Position numbers and translations under genes: made by a program
Assembly: GCA_964629965.1 (NCBI GenBank)
Contig: CAZVRZ010000236.1
Location: forward strand, 1-6,108
Length of the DNA stretch: 6,108 nucleotides
Direction: 5' to 3'
DNA from: CAZVRZ01 sp964629965
Lineage (GTDB): Bacteria > Chloroflexota > Anaerolineae > Anaerolineales > UBA4823
Part shown: positions 1 through 6,108 of the stretch, in pieces
Layout of the letters: each line of letters begins with the position of its first letter
How positions within the stretch are numbered: the stretch's first letter is position 1
Notes under the pieces: model-generated
Database searches by the model: none
What the model was told of the DNA's origin: nothing
Seen by the model: only the letters and a program-made list of their open reading frames with translations

Positions 1-277
1 TGTTTCGGGTCGCTTGTCTGCTCAATACTCTTCGCTACTGCTTCGAAATCCCAAGAGTGTTCACGCCCAAGGAGCGAAGAGGCGCAGGATCGCATTAGCA
101 GCCAGGACATCTGGCAAGAAAATTCAAGTGGAGAAAATAGAGTACAATTGCAGGTGTTCTGTGTGCAAAACAGGAGATGTTGATGACGTTCCATAAGCAA
201 ATTGGCTCACAGGGATGCTGTGTTCTCCTGGAATAAAGCCCCCTCACGACTTTTTAGGATCGACAGACCCGGTTGAA
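1..277. other. Left-edge stretch without a supported gene
   Basis: I see no recognisable gene here. One + frame is open from the left edge to the TAA at 194-196; its only internal start is a TTG at 14, with no ribosome binding site, and its product (basic, with a CRCSVC cysteine cluster near the end) is not recognised. A second + frame is open from the edge to the TGA at 181-183. On the - strand a frame is open from an ATG at 194 to the left edge, also without a clear ribosome binding site. Three frames open at once argue against trusting any one of them, although the tail of a gene starting left of the window is possible. A TACAAT hexamer at 143-148 has no -35 partner at the right distance. 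The promoter of the downstream gene pair should lie in this stretch, but I cannot place it. Confidence 0.5.
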
Positions 278-2017
278 ATGATGTTCTTGCCAACTACGCC
301 TGCTGAAGTAAAGACGCTCGGTTGGGATTCGTTGGACATTATCCTGATAACCGGCGATAGTTATATCGACAGCCCTTTTATCGGTGCGGCGGTCATTGGG
401 CGCGTGTTGCAGCAGGCCGGGTACAAGGTGGGTATCCTGGCCCAACCGGCAGTGGATTCCCCTGCAGATATAACCCGCCTGGGGGAGCCGCGCTTGTTCT
501 GGGGCGTAACCGGCGGCAGTGTTGATTCGATGGTGGCGAACTATACTGCCTTGAAAAAGAAACGCAGATCGGACGACTACACTCCCGGCGGAACCAATAC
601 CCGCCGGCCTGATCGGGCTTTGATAGCCTATGCTAACCTGATCCGGCGTTACTATAAACATACCTGCCCGATCGTATTGGGAGGCATCGAGGCTTCGTTG
701 CGCCGGGTGGCTCATTATGATTATTGGGATGATGCAATCCGTCGTTCGGTTCTGTTTGATGCCAAGGCCGATTACTTGTTGTATGGCATGGCAGAAGCCT
801 CAGTCGTTGAGCTGGCAAAGGCTTTGAGCCGGCAGCAAGCCAGTGGTGAATCCCTCACGCCACAGACGGTTCGTGGCCTGTGTTACATTGCCCGGCAGCC
901 GGTGGATGGTTATGTGCACCTTCCTTCGTATGAGCAGGTGGCCCAGGAGAAAGTTGCCTTCATCCAAATGTTCCACACCTTTTACCATAACAATGATCCG
1001 CTAACAGCCAGCGGCCTGTGTCAACAGCATGGCGATCGTTATCTGGTGCAGAACCCACCGGCTTTTACACTCTCGCAGAAGCAGCTTGATGCCGTTTATG
1101 CTCTCGATTATCAACGGCAGCAGCATCCTTTTTACGAGCAGCAGGGAACGGTCAAGGCGTTGGAAACAATACAATTCTCGATTCCAACCCACCGCGGCTG
1201 CTATGGCGAGTGCAACTTTTGCGCGATCGCGGTGCATGAGGGCCGCACCGTATCATGGCGCAGCCCAGTCTCAATCCAGGCCGAAGCTGAAAAGTTGGCT
1301 GCGCGGCCGGATTTCAAGGGTTATATATTCGACCTGGGCGGGCCAACCGCCAACATGTATGGATTTGAGTGCCAGAAAAAACTATTGCAGGGCGTCTGCG
1401 ATGACCGGCGCTGCTTGTACCCGGAAATCTGCCCGGCGCTTAAGATCAATCATGCTCCGCAGATCGACCTGCTGAAACGCATTCGTAAGATCAAGGGAGT
1501 CAAGAAAGTTTTTGTGTCCTCGGGGCTGCGCTATGACATGATCCTGGCTGATCATTCATGTGGACAAGCATATCTTAAGGAATTGGTCGAAAAGCATGTC
1601 TCGGGGCAGCTCAAAGTGGCCCCTGAGCATACCAATTCCTCTGTGCTGCACCGCATGGGAAAGCCGAAGACGGCGGCCTTGATCGAATTTAAACGCCGGT
1701 TCGACCAGCTTTCCCACCAGGCAGAGAAACAGCAATTCCTGACTTATTACTTGATCGCTGCTTATCCTGGTTGCTCCGCCGGGGAAATGCGGCAGTTGAA
1801 ACAGTTCGTCAGCGACAAGCTGAAAATCCATCCCGAGCAAGTACAGATTTTTACTCCTACGCCTTCCACGTATGCCAGCTTGATGTATTACACCGAGAGG
1901 GATCCTTTCACCGGCGAGCCGCTGTTTGTTGAAAAGGATCTGCACAAGAAGTCGCTCCAGAAGCAGATCATAGTAGCAGAAGATAACGAGGATTCCCACC
2001 GGAGAGATCGGAAATGA
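278..2017 (+). CDS. ygiQ: YgiQ family radical SAM protein (UPF0313)
   Basis: This is a radical S-adenosylmethionine enzyme of the YgiQ/UPF0313 family, presumably cytoplasmic with one [4Fe-4S] cluster; the family's substrate is not known to me. From the Met at 278 it has 579 residues. The N-terminal YgiQ domain shows TGDSYIDSPF (residues 25-34) and GGIEASLRR (135-143). The radical SAM core carries the CxxxCxxC cluster motif as Cys308, Cys312 and Cys315 (bases 1199-1222), followed by the family stretches IFDLGGPTANMYG and KVAPEHTN. The C-terminal part has FTPTPSTYASLMYYTE and a short basic, charged tail. It is shorter than E. coli YgiQ (about 739 residues), mostly in the tail. The frame also allows ATG 215, adding 21 residues, but similarity to the family begins at FLPTTPAEVKTLGWDS, so I prefer ATG 278 or 281. 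Neither start has a good ribosome binding site. It overlaps the next gene by ATGA. Confidence 0.93.
   Translation: MMFLPTTPAEVKTLGWDSLDIILITGDSYIDSPFIGAAVIGRVLQQAGYKVGILAQPAVDSPADITRLGEPRLFWGVTGGSVDSMVANYTALKKKRRSDDYTPGGTNTRRPDRALIAYANLIRRYYKHTCPIVLGGIEASLRRVAHYDYWDDAIRRSVLFDAKADYLLYGMAEASVVELAKALSRQQASGESLTPQTVRGLCYIARQPVDGYVHLPSYEQVAQEKVAFIQMFHTFYHNNDPLTASGLCQQHGDRYLVQNPPAFTLSQKQLDAVYALDYQRQQHPFYEQQGTVKALETIQFSIPTHRGCYGECNFCAIAVHEGRTVSWRSPVSIQAEAEKLAARPDFKGYIFDLGGPTANMYGFECQKKLLQGVCDDRRCLYPEICPALKINHAPQIDLLKRIRKIKGVKKVFVSSGLRYDMILADHSCGQAYLKELVEKHVSGQLKVAPEHTNSSVLHRMGKPKTAALIEFKRRFDQLSHQAEKQQFLTYYLIAAYPGCSAGEMRQLKQFVSDKLKIHPEQVQIFTPTPSTYASLMYYTERDPFTGEPLFVEKDLHKKSLQKQIIVAEDNEDSHRRDRK
2001..2006 (+). 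promoter_or_regulatory. Ribosome binding site of the methyltransferase gene
   Basis: GGAGAG lies seven bases before the ATG at 2014, inside the last codons of the upstream gene. With the ATGA overlap of stop and start, it supports ATG 2014 as the true start and points to coupled translation of the pair. Confidence 0.75.
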
Positions 2018-3168
2018 CCTACCCAATCTATGTGGTTTGCCCGCCTGGGTTGGAACCTTTCTTGCGCCAGGAGATTTCTGACCTGGGCTTAAAATTTGAA
2101 GCGCCGCCTGCTTTGTCTGGCAAAGAGGAGGCGGGCGAGGATGCCGGCGGGATCGAGTTGGTGGGTCCTTTGGATGATCTGTGCCGTCTCAACCTGCACC
2201 TGCGCACGGCCAGCCGGGTGATTGTGCGAATGGGTACCTTTCATGCCTCCAAAGAAACGATGCTGCGCCAGGGCACGGCGCGTTTGTGTTGGGAGCAATT
2301 TCTTCAGCGCGGCCAGGCTATTGCGGTGCGCGTCACCTGCCACCGCTCCCGCTTGTATCACACCCGGGCGGTAACCGAATGGATCGTGAATGGAATTGCC
2401 GACCGTTTGAAAGCTGCCTCACCGGTGGTTAAGTTTGATGAAAATGCGCCTGGCCCGCTGCCGCAATTGATCCTGGCGCGGTTGGTAGAGGATGAGTGCA
2501 CGATTTCGGTGGACACAAGCGGAGAACACCTGCACCGGCGTGGTTACCGGCTGGCAACGGCCAAGGCGCCGCTGCGCGAAAATCTGGCGGCGGGCATTCT
2601 GCTGGCCTCCGGCTGGGATCTAAACACACCGCTGCTCGATCCGTTTTGCGGCTCGGGTACGCTGCCCATTGAGGCGGCATTGATGGCGCGTCGCATCTTG
2701 CCAGGAAAGCAGCGCCACTTTGCGCTAATGGATTGGCCTACCTTTCGACTTGAGCATTGGCGTAAGATACTGGCAGAAGCCCAGAAATTTGAAAGGTCGG
2801 CTCCGGCACCCATTTGGGGATCGGACCGAGACGCCGGTGCGATCCAGATCTCGGCAGCCAATGCGGCCCGCGCTGGCGTGGCAGATAGTATTGAGTTTAC
2901 CTGCCAGGCTATTTCATCAATCACATCGCAAGGCGCCGGCTGCCTGGTCGCCAACCCGCCCTATGGATTGCGCATTAGCAGCAGCAAGGATTTACGCAAC
3001 CTGTATGCCCGTTTTGGCGATGTATTGCGCCTGCGTTGTCCTGGTTGGCGATTTGCCATCCTGTGCAGCGATGAAGTTTTGTTACGACAAACTGGCCTGG
3101 ACTATACAGCGGTGATTTCTTTGCTTACCGGCGGAGTGCGGGTCAGGCTGGCGGTTGGCGTAGTGTAA
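2014..3168 (+). CDS. THUMP-domain class I SAM-dependent rRNA methyltransferase (RlmL N-terminal / YpsC type)
   Basis: This protein probably transfers a methyl group from S-adenosylmethionine to N2 of a guanine in 23S rRNA (G2445 in E. coli numbering), as the N-terminal half of E. coli RlmL does. That target is inferred from the family. The 384 residues match the length of stand-alone YpsC-type members, which lack the RlmK half found in gamma-proteobacteria. The N-terminal region opens with CPPGLEPFLRQEI, and a THUMP RNA-binding domain spans roughly residues 50-160. The Rossmann methyltransferase domain follows: motif I DPFCGSGT at 209-216, GSDRD at 269-273 (cofactor ribose-binding strand), and the catalytic NPPYG at 314-318, the N-[P]-P-Y form of amino-group methylases. 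The start is fixed by GGAGAG at 2001 and by the ATGA overlap with the YgiQ-family gene. A related tRNA guanine-N2 methylase is the main alternative. All key motifs are intact. Confidence 0.92.
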   Translation: MTYPIYVVCPPGLEPFLRQEISDLGLKFEAPPALSGKEEAGEDAGGIELVGPLDDLCRLNLHLRTASRVIVRMGTFHASKETMLRQGTARLCWEQFLQRGQAIAVRVTCHRSRLYHTRAVTEWIVNGIADRLKAASPVVKFDENAPGPLPQLILARLVEDECTISVDTSGEHLHRRGYRLATAKAPLRENLAAGILLASGWDLNTPLLDPFCGSGTLPIEAALMARRILPGKQRHFALMDWPTFRLEHWRKILAEAQKFERSAPAPIWGSDRDAGAIQISAANAARAGVADSIEFTCQAISSITSQGAGCLVANPPYGLRISSSKDLRNLYARFGDVLRLRCPGWRFAILCSDEVLLRQTGLDYTAVISLLTGGVRVRLAVGVV

Positions 3169-3170
3169 TG

Positions 3171-3179
3171 TGTTATAAT
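3171..3179 (+). promoter_or_regulatory. Extended -10 promoter of the tRNA gene
   Basis: TGTTATAAT is a perfect extended -10 element (TG, one base, TATAAT at 3174-3179). It starts two bases after the methyltransferase stop codon. Initiation would fall near 3186, leaving a leader of only a few bases before the tRNA at 3190. No good -35 hexamer sits 16-18 bases upstream (TTGGCG at 3155-3160 is too close, with a 13-base spacer), which fits an extended -10 promoter. Read-through from the upstream genes could also supply the tRNA. Confidence 0.7.
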
Positions 3180-3189
3180 TTTTTGCCAG

Positions 3190-3262
3190 GCCCCAGTAGC
3201 TCAAAGGATAGAGCGAGGCTCTCCTAAGGCCGAGGTTGTGGGTTCGACTCCCCCCTGGGGCG
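3190..3262 (+). tRNA. tRNA-Arg (anticodon CCU)
   Basis: A 73-base cloverleaf can be folded by hand. The acceptor stem has seven perfect pairs (3190-3196 with 3255-3261). The D stem GCTC/GAGC is perfect, with the loop holding GG and A20, an arginine identity base. The anticodon loop is CTCCTAA (3221-3227) with anticodon CCT at 3223-3225, reading AGG. The variable loop has five bases and the T loop is TTCGACT. The discriminator base is G at 3262, as allowed for arginine. The 3' CCA is not encoded (the next bases are CAC), so it must be added after transcription. Two stems are imperfect: the anticodon stem has an A-G mismatch at 27-43 and a T-G pair at 31-39, and the T stem has a T-C mismatch at 50-64. 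It has its own promoter and is followed by a terminator hairpin. Confidence 0.93.
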
Positions 3263-3278
3263 CACGTGATGAAAGGAA

Positions 3279-3309
3279 GAAGCATGGGCGAGTACTTGAC
3301 CCATGCTTC
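3279..3309. terminator. Hairpin between convergent units, probable bidirectional terminator
   Basis: GAAGCATGGG (3279-3288) and CCCATGCTTC (3300-3309) form a perfect 10-base-pair stem around an 11-base loop. On the + strand it is followed by a pyrimidine-rich, T-containing stretch (3310-3326), and on the - strand by TTCCTTTCATC. It starts 16 bases after the tRNA and ends 18 bases before the last base of the convergent - strand gene, so it can close both units. The T runs are interrupted, so neither direction has a textbook U-tract. Confidence 0.72.
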
Positions 3310-3327
3310 CTGATTCTCTTTCTCTGA

Positions 3328-4212
3328 TCACTTTGATGGGAATATTTTCTCGAAATTATCGCCCAAAATAGCGGCGATCTCTTTAGCGCTGTATATCTCC
3401 CAATTTTCCACGTGAGTGGCGCTTTCACCTGGCTGCAAACGCTGTAAGGGAGCCAATGTTTCCAGCTCAAGGAAACGATGATCCAGGTACACTTCGGTAT
3501 TGCAGCCCATATCGGGGTAAGCTTTCTCTAAATCCGGCTGGAAACGTTTGTAAAACAACACGCCATTTCTCAAATAGGCGGCCCATCCATGGCGATTCAG
3601 CGTGCCGATCTTGAAAGGACTGTTGTGCAGCAAGCCGTGCACGATTAGATAGTCTTCTCGAATTTCCAGGCGATCATCATCATAACGAGAGTAAGGCCAA
3701 GAGATGATCAGCCGGTCGGGCAGCTTGCCGCTGCTATCACCCACCCGGCGCTGTGGAAGGATGGCAAGGCCTCCCAGGGGAAGCTGAGTGATAGCCCAAG
3801 GCGCCATTTCGACCGGCCATACGCCGTGGTTCGTGATTGTGTGGGTAATGCTGACCGCGGGCCGGTTAGGCAGCAGTTGGATATCCATGGTTTTCGCCAG
3901 GCCGGTCTGGGGAACAGGCGGCTGGCTCAGGCGCACACCTGCAGGCATCTCCTGGATTTGCAAACCGCCTTCATCGGGAATATCACAGTGTGGTTGGCCT
4001 TCAGGAGCATGCCAAAGCCGGTGGCCGCCTCGCAGGTAATATGGGCCATCAGGTGTATCCCAATATGCTTCGGGCGTTTCAGCCAACAGGTTCTCTTCTA
4101 CACCGTTCAGGAACAACCGTACCAGGCGCGGCCCATATTCGGTCAGATAATCCAGGCGCAGCCAGGAGTTTTGCAGGCTCTGTGTAGATAATCCATAATA
4201 ATCTGTTTTCAT
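3328..4212 (-). CDS. Aldose-1-epimerase-like (DUF4380-like) protein
   Basis: This 294-residue protein has no signal peptide or membrane segment and should be cytoplasmic. Its sequence suggests the galactose-mutarotase-like beta-sandwich fold, close to the proteins labelled DUF4380. RGGHRLWHAPE lies at residues 61-71, a central TNHGVWPVEMAPWAIT at 127-142, and a C-terminal block from DMGCNTEVY (234-242) through FLELETLAPL to PGESATHVENW (261-271). These blocks resemble the strand pattern and the conserved His and Glu of sugar mutarotases, but I cannot assign catalytic residues with certainty. The ATG at 4212 follows the stop of the GH94 phosphorylase by only seven bases, with a weak GAG before it, so it is the second gene of the same operon and probably translationally coupled. 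A role in sugar anomer conversion or sugar binding for the phosphorylase pathway is inference. Neither substrate nor activity is shown by the sequence. Confidence 0.8.
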   Translation of the reverse strand: MKTDYYGLSTQSLQNSWLRLDYLTEYGPRLVRLFLNGVEENLLAETPEAYWDTPDGPYYLRGGHRLWHAPEGQPHCDIPDEGGLQIQEMPAGVRLSQPPVPQTGLAKTMDIQLLPNRPAVSITHTITNHGVWPVEMAPWAITQLPLGGLAILPQRRVGDSSGKLPDRLIISWPYSRYDDDRLEIREDYLIVHGLLHNSPFKIGTLNRHGWAAYLRNGVLFYKRFQPDLEKAYPDMGCNTEVYLDHRFLELETLAPLQRLQPGESATHVENWEIYSAKEIAAILGDNFEKIFPSK

Positions 4213-4219
4213 CTCAAGT

Positions 4220-6108
4220 TTACGATATGGTCACATGCACGTTTACGGTTGTTGTGCCATCTGTTGGGAAGGGCACCACATCACCCTGGATGGCCTGTCC
4301 GTTCACATTGAGCTGAATATGATTGCCCGATCCGGCGCGTTCCACCTTGATTTCATAGGTCGCACCCTGGAAGATGCGCCGCATTTGGAAGCTTTCCCAC
4401 GATTTGGGCACGCGAGGCGAAATCTGTAAGCCCTGCAGGGTGGGGCGAACGCCCAGGATCCACTGCACAATGGCAACATAATTCAGGGCAGCAGTGCCGC
4501 TCAGCCAGGAGTTCTTGGCCTCTCCATGGGTGGGAGCGTCGATTCCGGCGATCATCTGGGCGTACACGTATGGCTCGCAGCGATGTATTTCGCTGATCTC
4601 TTCCCGGGCAGATGGGTTGATGCGCAGGTAATAATCGTACGCCTGGTCGCCATCACCTGCCATTGCCTCTGCGATCATGATCCAGGGGTTGGTATGGCAG
4701 AAGACGCCCGCATTTTCTTTGTAACCAGGCGGGTAGGAGCTGATCTCGCCCATGTGAACCAGGTAGTGTTGGAAAGCAGGCTGTTGTAAGACGATACCGT
4801 GCGGCGTCGCCAGGCGCTCTTTCACGGAGTCCAAAGCCTGGCGGGCCAGGCCATCTTCTAAACCGATGCCTGCCATAATGCAAATGCCCTGCGGCTCGAT
4901 GAATATCTGGCCTTCCTGGCACTCGTGCGAACCAACCTTATTACCGAAGTGATCGTAGGCGCGCAAGAACCATTTGCCATCCCACCCAGCCGCGCGCACT
5001 GCGGTTTCCATAGTAGCAGCCTGGGACAGGTATTGCTGCGCCTCGGCTGAATTGCCCAATGCTTTGGCCAGGTCAGCCATTTCCTTGGCCGCCAATACGA
5101 ACAACCCGGCAATGAAGACCGATTCGGCGACTTTGCCGTCGCGATTGGTGGTGGTTTGGAAGGATTCGCCCGGTTCTTCGGAGAAGGTATTGAGGTTCAG
5201 GCAATCGTTCCAGTCCGCCCGGCCGATCAGGGGTAGGTTGTGGCTGCCCATGCGCTCGAGTGTGTAGCGTAGGCTGCGCTGCAGGTGATCATAGAGGGGC
5301 TGCTCTGAGCCAACTTTGTTCTCATAAGTTACTTGCTCGTCCAGTATGGACCAATCGTCGCTTTCTTTCAGGTAGGCGGCTACGGCCAGGATCAGCCAGA
5401 GGGGATCATCGTTAAAATTGCTGCCGACAGCATCGTTGCCACGCTTGGTCAGGGGTTGGTATTGATGGAAGGCTCCGCCTGTTTCCAATTGAGTGGCGGC
5501 CAGGTCAAGGATGCGCTGGCGGGCGCGATCGGGAATCATATGAACAAAGCCAAGCAAGTCCTGGTTGGAGTCGCGATAACCCATACCGCGACCAATGCCG
5601 GACTCGTAATAAGAAGCCGAACGAGACATGTTAAAAGTGATCATACACTGGTAGGCGTTCCAGATGTTCACCATACGATCTGTGTGTTTGTCAGGTGTAT
5701 TGACCTGAAATACACCCAGCAAGCTATCCCAGTAAGATCGCAGCTCGGCAAAGGCCTGGTGTACCTGGGCAGGATCTAAATAGCGGTCAATTACCGGCAA
5801 AACGGTGCGTTTGTTCACCGTCAATGAGCCGGGTGGGTCAAATTTTTGGTCGCGCGGGTTTTCATGGTAGCCAAGCAAGAAGATGATCTTACGGCTTTCG
5901 CCAGGCTGCAGCGTGATCTTGACCTGGTGGGAACCGATGGGTGCCCAACCATGGGCGACCGAATTGCGTGCCTGGTTTTCTGCCACGCTGCGCGGGTTAT
6001 CCCAACCACGATATGGGCCGAGAAACTCTTCACGCTGTGTGTCGAAGCCTGCCAGAGGAGCTGAACAGGAAAAGTAGGCAAAGTGGTCGCGCCGCTCGCG
6101 GTATTCGG
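4220..6108 (-). CDS. GH94 cellobiose phosphorylase, N-terminus beyond the right edge
   Basis: This inverting phosphorylase converts cellobiose and phosphate into alpha-D-glucose 1-phosphate and D-glucose in the cytoplasm, saving one ATP compared with hydrolysis and kinase steps. About 628 residues lie in the window; family members are about 810, so roughly 180 N-terminal residues (most of the beta-sandwich domain) are missing. The frame runs to the edge without a stop, and bases 5987-6108 encode family-like sequence (HFAYFSCSAPLAGFDTQREE, then FLGPYRGWDNPRS), so the GTG at 5986 is internal. In order come the end of the N-terminal domain, a helical linker, the (alpha/alpha)6 barrel and a C-terminal beta domain. 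YRDSNQD is at 5558-5578 and DWND at 5204-5215; its second Asp is the general acid (Asp490 in the Cellulomonas gilvus enzyme, from memory). The phosphate-site His of FCHTNPW is at 4694-4696, and WLSGTAA follows. RADWNDCLNLN favours cellobiose over chitobiose or cellodextrin as substrate. Nothing looks broken. It leads the operon with the mutarotase-like gene; its promoter is outside the window. Confidence 0.93.
   Translation of the reverse strand, partial: EYRERRDHFAYFSCSAPLAGFDTQREEFLGPYRGWDNPRSVAENQARNSVAHGWAPIGSHQVKITLQPGESRKIIFLLGYHENPRDQKFDPPGSLTVNKRTVLPVIDRYLDPAQVHQAFAELRSYWDSLLGVFQVNTPDKHTDRMVNIWNAYQCMITFNMSRSASYYESGIGRGMGYRDSNQDLLGFVHMIPDRARQRILDLAATQLETGGAFHQYQPLTKRGNDAVGSNFNDDPLWLILAVAAYLKESDDWSILDEQVTYENKVGSEQPLYDHLQRSLRYTLERMGSHNLPLIGRADWNDCLNLNTFSEEPGESFQTTTNRDGKVAESVFIAGLFVLAAKEMADLAKALGNSAEAQQYLSQAATMETAVRAAGWDGKWFLRAYDHFGNKVGSHECQEGQIFIEPQGICIMAGIGLEDGLARQALDSVKERLATPHGIVLQQPAFQHYLVHMGEISSYPPGYKENAGVFCHTNPWIMIAEAMAGDGDQAYDYYLRINPSAREEISEIHRCEPYVYAQMIAGIDAPTHGEAKNSWLSGTAALNYVAIVQWILGVRPTLQGLQISPRVPKSWESFQMRRIFQGATYEIKVERAGSGNHIQLNVNGQAIQGDVVPFPTDGTTTVNVHVTIS

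Noticed and set aside
14..196. Small + strand gene of 60 residues
   Set aside because: The start is a TTG without a ribosome binding site, the frame is simply open from the left edge, another + frame is open over the same bases, and the product is not recognisable.
1223..1230. GCGATCGC palindrome
   Set aside because: It is a single copy inside coding sequence, with no sign of the repeated spacing that would suggest a genome-wide motif.
1556..2026. Long - strand frame opposite the YgiQ-family gene
   Set aside because: It lies fully antisense to a strongly supported gene, and its low-complexity translation shows no family features.
2544..2954. 136-residue - strand frame opposite the methyltransferase
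   Set aside because: It lies antisense to the motif I and NPPYG coding region and has no ribosome binding site or recognisable domain.
3190..3262. tRNA 3' end as an integration site for a mobile element
   Set aside because: No integrase gene is present, and I see no second copy of the tRNA 3' end in the window.
3082..3285. - strand frames across the tRNA (translations with APGGSRTHNLGLRRASLYPLSYWG-like sequence)
   Set aside because: This is the well-known spurious protein type made by translating the antisense of a tRNA gene, not a real protein.
5333..5779. 148-residue + strand frame opposite the GH94 gene
   Set aside because: It is a shadow of the conserved GH94 barrel on the other strand.

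Overview
The window reads as ordinary chromosomal DNA of a moderately GC-rich bacterium. The wording of several proteins, notably the YgiQ-family N-terminus and the mutarotase-like protein, reminds me of Chloroflexota (Anaerolineae type). That is a judgement from memory of family sequences, not a search result. No mobile element, CRISPR array, prophage or defence module is visible, and I found no convincing undescribed system.

Layout: positions 1-277 hold no gene I can support. On the + strand follow a YgiQ-family radical SAM protein (278-2017) and a THUMP/SAM-dependent rRNA methyltransferase of the RlmL N-terminal type (2014-3168). The two overlap by ATGA and are almost certainly translationally coupled. 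Directly after the methyltransferase stop codon is a near-ideal extended -10 promoter (3171-3179). It serves a tRNA-Arg(CCU) gene (3190-3262), which is closed by a strong hairpin (3279-3309).

The right half is on the - strand and converges on the same hairpin. A GH94 cellobiose phosphorylase enters from the right edge (4220 to beyond 6108, N-terminus missing). Seven bases after its stop codon begins a 294-residue protein with an aldose-1-epimerase-like (DUF4380-like) sequence (3328-4212).

How the genes work together: the left pair is linked to RNA modification at least through the methyltransferase, while the YgiQ reaction is not established. The right pair looks like a cytoplasmic oligosaccharide-use operon. 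The phosphorylase would split cellobiose with phosphate into alpha-glucose 1-phosphate and glucose, and the mutarotase-like partner may act on the anomers of the sugar. The observations most worth a second look are the GH94 start (the reading frame stays open to the edge, so the internal GTG at 5986 is not the start), the phosphorylase plus mutarotase-like pairing, the somewhat degenerate stems of the tRNA, and the start choice for the YgiQ-family gene.
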